From Phoenicimicrobium sp964438695 (GTDB taxonomy: Bacteria > Atribacterota > Phoenicimicrobiia > Phoenicimicrobiales > Phoenicimicrobiaceae), in assembly GCA_964438695.1 (NCBI GenBank), contig CAYTKP010000027.1, positions 1 to 12,043 on the forward strand: a stretch of 12,043 nt of DNA, read 5' to 3'. The notes below the pieces were generated by a model. That model had not been told where the DNA came from. It ran no database searches and saw only the letters and a program-made list of their open reading frames with translations. Shown piece after piece: positions 6,661-12,043 of this stretch. The position numbers were made by a program, and so were the translations under genes. The first letter of the stretch is position 1. Each line of letters begins with the position of its first letter.

Positions 6661-8556
6661 TTAACTACTAATTATGACTTTTCTTGAGATTCTCTTGGTT
6701 AGAATATAGATAATAAATAAAACTCCAATTCCCAAAATGTCTGAAAATACCCCTTGGTAGACCATTAAAGTTCCTGCAACAAAAAGAATAAATCTAAACA
6801 ATAAATTTATCTTAATGTTTAAGTAACCTACTATGCTGGAAGCAATAGCAAATATCCCTATCAAGGCCATAATGACAGTGTATATTATTTCTGTCCAGGT
6901 ACCTTGCAACAGAAGAGCGGGACCCCAGAAAAACATAAAGGGTAATATGAAACTAGCCAATCCAAATCTAAAGGCAGTCCAGCTCACTCTATCAATACTG
7001 GCATTGGAAATACCTGCTGCTACATAAGAAGCTAATGCTACCGGAGGAGTTATGGTGGAAATACAGCCAAAGAAGAACACAAACATATGGGCAGTTAATA
7101 AAGGTACCCCCAGTTTTACTAAAGCTGGAGCCACTACGGTTGCCAAAATAAGATAAGCTGCAGTAGTCGGTAATCCCATACCTAATATTAAAGAAGCTAC
7201 CATAGTTAATAATAAAGCTACTAAGGGTATTCCTCCAGAGATATGGATTATTAAAGTAGAAAATTTGGAACCTAAACCCGTCATAGAGAGAATCCCCGCT
7301 ATAGTCCCCGCTGAAGCACAAGCAACGGCAATGGGGACAGCACTTAAAATGCCTTTTTCTAAAGAACTAAAGATCATCTTTATAAAATTAATTAAGGAAA
7401 AATTCTTTTTAAGAATAAAATTAATTAAAGATACTAACAGTAATAGCACGATAGAATAAAAAGCAGATTTAACGGGTGAATTACCCTTAACTAACATATA
7501 AACTAAAGTAAGAATGGGGATTAAATTATGCCAACCTTCTTTTAACACTACAAAAAAAGGAAGAATTTCTCTATCCTTTGCTTTTTCTTTCGAAATACCC
7601 TGTTTTACTGCCTGCAAATGCACTATGATGAATATTGAAGAAAAGAATAGAAGAGCTGGTATTATCCCGGCTTTCATTATATCGAGGTAAGGCTTACCAA
7701 TAATCTCTGCCATCATAAAAGCAGCTGCTCCCATAACTGGAGGCATTATTTGTCCACCAGTAGCTGCTACAGCAGAAATAGCTCCTGCTTCATAATCTTT
7801 ATAACCTTCTTTGGTCATTATTGGTATAGTAAATGTACCAGTAACCGCCACATTACCAGCCGCAGAACCGGATATCATCCCTACTAAAGTGCTAAAGATT
7901 ACCGTAGTCTTAGCAGCTGCTCCTACTAAATTTTTAGTTATAGTATTGGATAAATTAAATAAAAAATCTCCAGTTCCAAATTCCTTTAAAAATGCCCCAT
8001 AAAGACAGAATACAACAATATAGGTAGCAGAGACTCCTATAGGAATTCCATATATTCCCTGGCCGGAAGCAAATAAAAAAGAAGCTACCCTTTGCAAAGT
8101 ATAAGTTCTGGCATGAAATATCCCCGGTAAATAGCTTCCTATAAAGGGATAGACCAAAAATATTGTCACTACAATTGCCAGTACCTTCCCTACTCCCCTT
8201 CTAGTAGCTTCTATTATAATAATCAACATAAATAATCCTATAATTGAATCTGTGACATTAGTTACCCCGCCACTCATAGTGATATCTTTCCAGCGGAGAA
8301 GCATATAAATTCCTGAAGCAATAGAGAAAAGGCTTGCGGCCATTATAAAGACCTTAGATAATAGACTTTCTTTTTTTAAAGGTTGAGAAGAATCTTTCAA
8401 AAAAACAATAGTAAGCATTAACATTAAATGGATAATTCTGATAATCTGGGTAGAAAGTACTAATATTCCAGAAATATTTAAAATATGGAATAACCCAGTT
8501 AAAATAGCAATAAAAACAACTGTCTTTGTTATGATTTTACTATAATCGGAAACCAT
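6661..8556 (-). CDS. TRAP transporter fused permease (DctQM-type), TAXI family
   Basis: A 631-residue, very hydrophobic protein. TRAP transporters take up organic acids by Na+ (or H+) symport with a periplasmic binding protein; in the TAXI branch the small (4 TM) and large (12 TM) membrane subunits are typically fused, as the length suggests here. About four helices lie in the first 145 residues. The large-subunit hallmarks follow: GMISGSAAGNVAVTGTFTIP at about 226-245, GGQIMPPVMGAAAFMMAE at about 267-284, LGMGLPTTAAYLI at about 458-470 and TPPVALASYVAAG at about 503-515. The second and fourth resemble the Na+/substrate-site loops of the M subunit. AGGAGG lies 5 bases before the ATG. It follows the binding-protein gene by 260 bases, an unusually long gap that holds a strong hairpin. 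Confidence 0.96.
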   Translation of the reverse strand: MVSDYSKIITKTVVFIAILTGLFHILNISGILVLSTQIIRIIHLMLMLTIVFLKDSSQPLKKESLLSKVFIMAASLFSIASGIYMLLRWKDITMSGGVTNVTDSIIGLFMLIIIIEATRRGVGKVLAIVVTIFLVYPFIGSYLPGIFHARTYTLQRVASFLFASGQGIYGIPIGVSATYIVVFCLYGAFLKEFGTGDFLFNLSNTITKNLVGAAAKTTVIFSTLVGMISGSAAGNVAVTGTFTIPIMTKEGYKDYEAGAISAVAATGGQIMPPVMGAAAFMMAEIIGKPYLDIMKAGIIPALLFFSSIFIIVHLQAVKQGISKEKAKDREILPFFVVLKEGWHNLIPILTLVYMLVKGNSPVKSAFYSIVLLLLVSLINFILKKNFSLINFIKMIFSSLEKGILSAVPIAVACASAGTIAGILSMTGLGSKFSTLIIHISGGIPLVALLLTMVASLILGMGLPTTAAYLILATVVAPALVKLGVPLLTAHMFVFFFGCISTITPPVALASYVAAGISNASIDRVSWTAFRFGLASFILPFMFFWGPALLLQGTWTEIIYTVIMALIGIFAIASSIVGYLNIKINLLFRFILFVAGTLMVYQGVFSDILGIGVLFIIYILTKRISRKVIISS

Positions 8557-8655
8557 AATGCCCTCCTACGGTTAAATCTTTGGTAAACACTAAAATATCA
8601 CTTTAATCTAAATTGCATTAATCCACATTAAAAAGATTTTTTTATCTCTAAAGAG

Positions 8656-8698
8656 AGTAGTCACTTGCATAAACAGTTATTTTATGCAAGTGACTACT
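8656..8698 (-). repeat. Perfect 18-bp inverted repeat (hairpin) between TRAP binding protein and permease genes
   Basis: The arms at 8656-8673 (AGTAGTCACTTGCATAAA) and 8681-8698 are perfectly complementary, with a 7-base loop. It lies in the 260-base gap (8557-8816), 118 bases after the binding-protein stop and 99 before the permease start. On the minus strand it is not followed directly by a T-run, so full termination is unlikely. The likely job is to stabilise the 3' end of, or attenuate transcription past, the binding-protein message, which is normally needed in excess over its permease. The rest of the gap shows no gene and no convincing second promoter. Confidence 0.75.
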
Positions 8699-8816
8699 AA
8701 AATTACCCTTAAATTTGCTTTTTAGCTAAAGCCAAGGTTAGACTCTCTCCTCAATTTGTAAGTTTTTCGTTACTTTACTCAAAGTGTAAAATCTTCTAAC
8801 CAAAACTTAGTTAATA

Positions 8817-9761
8817 CTAATCCAATAATCCAGCTTCTCTGAGGTATCTTTCAGCTCCAGGATGGAAAGGTATAGGGATCTCTTTTACTTTACTTAAATC
8901 AATCTGTTTGGCTGTAGCATTGGTTTCTCTTAACTCATCTAAGTGTTCTACTATCGCTTTGGTTGCTTCATAAACTACCTCTTCATCCAAATCTCTATTC
9001 ACAATCAATACATTCGATACCCCTATTGCTACCGCATCTTTATCTAAATTATATACTTCCTTGGGGACCACAATCTTGGTGTAATACGGATATTTATCTA
9101 ATAAATTAGACAGATGATCTTCTTCTAAATCAATGAATTTGATTTTATGGGTAGCTGTAATTTGGGTAGCTGCTGATGCGGGATATCCTGCCAACATAAA
9201 GCATATATCTAAATTGCGGTCAGCTAATTGAGTAAATTGATCAGCATAAGATAAGAAACTAGGAACAATATCCTTTATAGTCATTCCATATTCTTCTAAA
9301 AGAACATTAATAAATGCTATAGTTCCACCACCTGCGCTACCTGCTCCCACTTTTTTCCCTTTTATGTCGGTAAAAGTATTGATAGGTGAATCTTCTAAAG
9401 TAATTATATGTAATACACTTGGATGTAAAGGAAGAACAGCTGCAACATTTAATTTCTTATCATAATTTCCTTTTCCATGGTAGCTAAAATAGGCTAAATT
9501 AGCATTAGTTAACCCAAAATCTATTTCTCCATCAGAGGCTAATCTAGGATTGGCAACTGAACCACCAGTAACTACTGGGACCATCGAAATACCTTCTGCA
9601 TATTCCGTAACCAGGTTAGCAAGTCCTTGTCCCATCGGATAATAAGCACCACCCATACCTGCTGTCCCGATATTAAGTTCTACATTTTTTGCTTCAACTG
9701 CAAGACTAAAACAAAGAGCAAAAACTACAAGACTCAAAATAAGTAAATTTTTAAGTTTCAT
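8817..9761 (-). CDS. TAXI-family TRAP transporter solute-binding protein
   Basis: 314 residues with the ATG at 9761. An in-frame ATG 22 codons further upstream exists, but the extra segment would read through the promoter-proximal leader. The chosen start has AGGAGG 7 bases ahead and gives a clean Sec signal peptide: KLK basic end, hydrophobic core to about residue 20, probable cleavage after VEA at 24. C17 is not in a good lipobox, so a soluble periplasmic protein is expected. TAXI features are LNIGTAGMGGAYYPMGQGLA at about 29-48, VVTGGSVANPRL at about 63-74, the DFGLTNA block at about 81-87 and KVGAGSAGGGT at about 137-147. TAXI proteins bind small carboxylates such as glutamate or other organic acids; the ligand here is unknown. 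It is the first gene of the operon. Confidence 0.95.
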   Translation of the reverse strand: MKLKNLLILSLVVFALCFSLAVEAKNVELNIGTAGMGGAYYPMGQGLANLVTEYAEGISMVPVVTGGSVANPRLASDGEIDFGLTNANLAYFSYHGKGNYDKKLNVAAVLPLHPSVLHIITLEDSPINTFTDIKGKKVGAGSAGGGTIAFINVLLEEYGMTIKDIVPSFLSYADQFTQLADRNLDICFMLAGYPASAATQITATHKIKFIDLEEDHLSNLLDKYPYYTKIVVPKEVYNLDKDAVAIGVSNVLIVNRDLDEEVVYEATKAIVEHLDELRETNATAKQIDLSKVKEIPIPFHPGAERYLREAGLLD

Positions 9762-9768
9762 ATTAAAC

Positions 9769-9774
9769 CCTCCT
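9769..9774 (-). promoter_or_regulatory. Ribosome binding site deciding the start of the TAXI binding protein
   Basis: AGGAGG on the minus strand, 7 bases before the ATG at 9761. It selects this start over the in-frame ATG at 9827, which falls inside the -35 element of the promoter. Confidence 0.88.
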
Positions 9775-9798
9775 TTTAAAAATTTTTTTAACAATATT

Positions 9799-9827
9799 AG
9801 TATAAAGAAAATAAAAATATTTGTCAA
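9799..9827 (-). promoter_or_regulatory. Strong sigma70-type promoter of the TRAP/AOR operon
   Basis: On the minus strand, TTGACA (9822-9827), a 17-base AT-rich spacer, and TATACT (9799-9804). This is a full -35 consensus and five of six for the -10. The transcript should begin near 9792, leaving a leader of only about 30 bases with room for the Shine-Dalgarno and no riboswitch. It lies just downstream of the terminator of the preceding unit, so the operon is an independent transcription unit. Confidence 0.85.
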
Positions 9828-9828
9828 A

Positions 9829-9839
9829 TCATCCGACCA
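9829..9839 (-). promoter_or_regulatory. Candidate FadR-like operator next to the -35 box
   Basis: The minus-strand TGGTCGGATGA matches 8 of the 10 fixed positions of the E. coli FadR operator core TGGTCNGACCA, with a perfect left half. It abuts the -35 element, a plausible place for control by the FCD regulator in the operon. The right half is degenerate and the E. coli motif need not apply here, so this is tentative. Confidence 0.3.
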
Positions 9840-9880
9840 ATTTTTTTAAAAAATAAGTCTACTTTTTTTACTTATCTCTT

Positions 9881-9946
9881 AAAAAAAGAAAAAGGAATAT
9901 ATCTCATATTTTCTGTTTGGGGAAAAAATAAGATATATCCCTTTTT
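9881..9946 (-). terminator. Rho-independent terminator
   Basis: The minus strand carries a 16-bp stem (arms 9931-9946 and 9889-9904, one G-U pair and otherwise perfect). The loop can pair further through TATTTT/AAAATA, and the stem is followed by C and seven T (9881-9888). It begins 18 bases after the stop of the flavodoxin-like relic and ends transcription coming from the OmpA-domain gene before the operon promoter. Confidence 0.82.
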
Positions 9947-9964
9947 CCGATTATCCCTTTCTTT

Positions 9965-10188
9965 CTATAACAGTAACCATTTGCTCAATATTTCGGCTAC
10001 TTCAGTTATCCTCTTCTTACAGCCCGGCCTTGACCGATTAATGAGTTCTACTCCCCAAGAGGATATTCCTTTAGATGTACATATATTTTTCATTTGCCTA
10101 ATAGGGCGATTTCCACCCATTCAAGTAAAAGGAAAAAGTTGAACCCCTAAAAAAAGGCGACTCTTTTACCCTGCGGCAATGAGATAAT
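9965..10188 (-). pseudogene. Decayed C-terminal fragment of a flavodoxin-like protein
   Basis: This fills most of the 444-base gap between the OmpA-domain and binding-protein genes. One frame reads LPQGKRVAFF and then hits TAG at 10147-10149. After a frame change the next segment reads GGNRPIRQMKNICTSKG and on to EVAEILSKWLLL with a stop at 9965-9967. The order and spacing (KxVAxFG, about 10 residues, GGxxxxQxxxxxxxxG, RP, then a helix) are those of the last third of a flavodoxin or diflavin FMN domain. The second segment alone gives a 51-residue frame from an ATG at 10120, but it has no Shine-Dalgarno and its start follows an in-frame TGA. The terminator just behind supports a former gene end here. 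A chance reading is still possible. Confidence 0.42.
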
Positions 10189-10205
10189 TTATTTCAGATA
10201 GGCAG

Positions 10206-11423
10206 TTATTCCATTACCAATTCCACACGTCTGTTTTGAGCCTTTCCCATTTCAGTGGTGTTAGGGGCAACCGGCATAGACTCACCATAACCTTTGGTAA
10301 AAAGTCGAGAAGGAGAAATGCCGGCAGAAACCAGATAGGATTTAACTGCTTCAGCACGTTTCTCGGAAAGAATCTGATTGTGTTCGGTAGTTCCGTCTGA
10401 GTCGGTATGTCCTTCAATAATTAACTGCATATCCGGCTCAGAGTTAAGCATAGCGATGATTTTATCCAAAGTAGGTTTGGATTCATCTCGAATAACAGCT
10501 GAATCGTAATCAAAATTAATTCCGTAAAGCCTTACCCTGCCGTATTGCAAAAGTTCCTTGGTCATCTGATCCTGTACTCCGCCTGACCAATGAGGACAGC
10601 CTCCGATATCATCAGATATTTTTATCCCGTCCCATACTTGCCCTGGTGCATCTTCTGATCCTTCATACCACCAAAGACCATAAAATCTTTTTCCATCAGT
10701 GGTAAATACCATAATGGCTGGACCTCTCTGGTCCCGCTCAATCCAGGTAAATTTCATTATCCGATCTTCAATCCCTCCATCTAAGATACCCTCATTCCAT
10801 TCATAACATCCGGTAACTGATGTCCCTTCCTGTCGGAGGTGAAAATCATTATAGTTCGTCTCATAAGTCCCGGAAACATCAGCTAGGGGAGTCTTGGTCA
10901 GTTGTTTTCCATAGGCGCGAAATTCCATGAGCTCAGTATATTCACTATCACCGTGATTATTTTTGATGGCCAGTCGAAGCCACTTTCCGGATTTATCAAC
11001 GGTTACCGGGAAGCTCTGATCGTCCTCCTGATCAACTAGTGAGACACTGGCAATCTCCACAAATCCTTCTCTAGGGCCATCATTTGAAAGTTCAACAATA
11101 ATGTCCTTTGCGCCTCGTCCCTTTTTATCTGTGTAGCCCGTATCAAACTCCAGGCGCTCAAGCACGCTTTTCTCAGCAAGTTCAATTACAATCACATTAT
11201 CTAAAATCTTGCTCTGAGGGGAACACCAACCGGTTGTCGGATTTTCATCCATGATCATAATACTACCCCATTTAGGGCTGTATTCAGGGGCTTTTTCGAT
11301 AACTAATGCCCCAGAAGAGAAAGAGACCAGCGACTGGTCAGTTGGGGTGGCTTCAATCTTAAAAGCAAATTCAAAAAATAAACAAATCATCACCAGTAAT
11401 ACCAAAAACAATCTTTTACTCAT
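10206..11423 (-). CDS. Secreted protein with discoidin-like, beta-rich and C-terminal OmpA domains
   Basis: 405 residues; AAGGAG lies 8 bases before the ATG. The Sec signal peptide covers about 1-25 (cleavage near IEA|TPT). Residues of about 35-172 look like an F5/8-type C (discoidin) beta-sandwich, with ENPTTGWCSP, ERLEFDTG and the GKWLRLAIKNN strand. Residues of about 180-272 form a second beta-rich region starting DVSGTYETNYNDFHLRQEG and containing GLWWYEG. The OmpA domain runs from about 298 to the end: INFDYDSAVI, IEGHTDSDG, LSEKRA and NRRVELV. D341 and R356, 15 residues apart, are the expected diaminopimelate-binding pair, so it probably anchors to peptidoglycan in the periplasm or at the outer membrane. 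No beta-barrel is apparent. This implies a diderm cell. The ligand of the front half (carbohydrate, surface polymer) is unknown. It has its own unit, separated from the TRAP operon by the terminator. Confidence 0.9.
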   Translation of the reverse strand: MSKRLFLVLLVMICLFFEFAFKIEATPTDQSLVSFSSGALVIEKAPEYSPKWGSIMIMDENPTTGWCSPQSKILDNVIVIELAEKSVLERLEFDTGYTDKKGRGAKDIIVELSNDGPREGFVEIASVSLVDQEDDQSFPVTVDKSGKWLRLAIKNNHGDSEYTELMEFRAYGKQLTKTPLADVSGTYETNYNDFHLRQEGTSVTGCYEWNEGILDGGIEDRIMKFTWIERDQRGPAIMVFTTDGKRFYGLWWYEGSEDAPGQVWDGIKISDDIGGCPHWSGGVQDQMTKELLQYGRVRLYGINFDYDSAVIRDESKPTLDKIIAMLNSEPDMQLIIEGHTDSDGTTEHNQILSEKRAEAVKSYLVSAGISPSRLFTKGYGESMPVAPNTTEMGKAQNRRVELVME

Positions 11424-11479
11424 AATAGAATCTCCTTTATATTTATATCAGGATTTATATATTTTAATATGCCCTTGTA

Positions 11480-11502
11480 TTACCTATTCCTATTTTAGGT
11501 AA
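11480..11502. repeat. Short inverted repeat upstream of the OmpA-domain gene
   Basis: TTACCTA and TAGGTAA form a perfect 7-bp stem around a 9-base centre in the 118-base gap 11424-11541. It may be an operator. No convincing -35/-10 pair can be placed beside it, although the region is AT-rich and has several TATA-like boxes. No clear terminator is visible after the upstream gene. Confidence 0.35.
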
Positions 11503-11541
11503 GACATAAGTTTCAAAAATCCTTTTTAGAAAAATATTTTT

Positions 11542-12043
11542 TTATTTTGCCATTAGCTCTCCATAGACCTGGGCAATTGTAGGGATGGAAATATTGTATT
11601 CTTTCGCCAGGCGGATTAAAGTCCCTCCAAATATATCTCCCTCATGTCTATTATTCCCTTTTTCGTAATCTCTTTGGAATGAGGTCTTGGTTTCGTAAGG
11701 AAATTTCTTAGCTTTTTGTAGAGTTTTCTCTACTATATCTGGCTCAAAATCTACATTTTTTGCTTTCCCCACCAGAACAACTTCTTTCATAATATCTTCT
11801 GCCATCCTCTTTAACTTATCATCAGCGAGTACTCCTCCGATTGTTCTTCCCGAATAAGCGGTCATTAAGCTAAAGGCAGTAATGAATATATACTTTTCCC
11901 ATATTGCCGGATAAGGATTATCATACCAAGTGTGGCTAATCCCCATTTCATTAAAGAATTCGATAAGATGCTGATAATCATAATTTAGATGTTTCGGGTC
12001 TTTACCAAATATGATATGTCCTTCAGGACCTGTTTGCTTAACT
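11542..12043 (-). CDS. Ketopantoate reductase (ApbA/PanE) family protein, C-terminal part; 5' end outside window
   Basis: The frame is open to the right edge and 166 codons plus stop are visible; the full proteins are about 300 residues, so the N-terminal Rossmann NADP-binding half is missing. The visible part starts with the end of that half (VKQTGPEGHIIFGKD). The helical C-terminal domain follows, with NPYPAIWEKYIFITAFS carrying the conserved Lys of the active site, then KTSFQRDYEKGN, HEGDIFGGTL and SIPTIAQVYGEL. Enzymes of this family reduce 2-oxo acids, classically ketopantoate to pantoate. Many paralogs act on other substrates, so a role in coenzyme A synthesis is not assured. An ATG at 11946 is only internal; homology clearly continues upstream of it. 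Confidence 0.92.
   Translation of the reverse strand, partial: VKQTGPEGHIIFGKDPKHLNYDYQHLIEFFNEMGISHTWYDNPYPAIWEKYIFITAFSLMTAYSGRTIGGVLADDKLKRMAEDIMKEVVLVGKAKNVDFEPDIVEKTLQKAKKFPYETKTSFQRDYEKGNNRHEGDIFGGTLIRLAKEYNISIPTIAQVYGELMAK

Noticed and set aside
8656..8698. Hairpin as an ordinary rho-independent terminator
   Set aside because: No T-run follows on the minus strand and the permease downstream has no convincing promoter of its own, so full termination would isolate it.
9762..9827. 22-codon N-terminal extension of the TAXI binding protein from an upstream ATG
   Set aside because: The extension would start within the -35 box and cover the promoter. The downstream ATG has a perfect Shine-Dalgarno and gives a normal signal peptide.
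11542..11946. Ketopantoate reductase as a complete 134-residue protein starting at 11946
   Set aside because: The frame stays open to the window edge and upstream residues (VKQTGPEGHIIFG) match the family, so it is a partial gene.
1..12043. CRISPR arrays, tRNA or rRNA genes, insertion sequences
   Set aside because: No regularly spaced direct repeats, cloverleaf-like sequences or transposase motifs were seen on either strand by eye.

Overview
All genes in this window read on the minus strand, so transcription runs from high to low coordinates. The DNA is AT-rich. Its proteins point to a strictly anaerobic, diderm bacterium: a tungsten/molybdenum aldehyde ferredoxin oxidoreductase, a second molybdopterin enzyme, an 8-Cys ferredoxin, and a secreted protein with an OmpA peptidoglycan-binding domain. 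An Atribacterota-like lineage would fit (low GC, diderm, anaerobic, rich in TRAP transporters). That placement is inference, since no rRNA or marker gene is present.

Right side (12043 to 9881): the C-terminal part of a ketopantoate-reductase-family protein enters from the right edge. A 118-base gap follows, then a secreted three-part protein (discoidin-like domain, beta-rich middle, OmpA domain). Directly behind it lies a short, broken relic that reads like the C-terminus of a flavodoxin. The relic is followed by a strong rho-independent terminator at 9881-9946.

Main operon (9840 to 1 and beyond): a near-consensus sigma70 promoter (TTGACA, 17 bases, TATACT) lies just past that terminator. 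It drives, in order: a TAXI-type TRAP solute-binding protein, a long perfect hairpin, the fused TRAP permease, a FadR/FCD-type GntR regulator with a TTG start, a DRE-TIM acyltransferase of the homocitrate/isopropylmalate/citramalate synthase family, an aldehyde ferredoxin oxidoreductase, an overlapping small ferredoxin, a small cupin with a GTG start, and a molybdopterin oxidoreductase that runs off the left edge. Apart from the 260-base gap holding the hairpin, spacings are short or overlapping. One substrate-inducible transcript is therefore likely.

The genes read as a self-contained uptake-and-catabolism module for an unidentified organic acid. TRAP-TAXI would import it, the FCD regulator would sense it or a product, and the two Mo/W enzymes with their ferredoxin would carry out redox chemistry. 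The DRE-TIM enzyme would make or break a C-C bond with an acyl-CoA and a 2-oxo acid. The enzyme families are clear, but the substrate and the order of reactions cannot be read from the sequence. The combination is the most interesting feature of the window.
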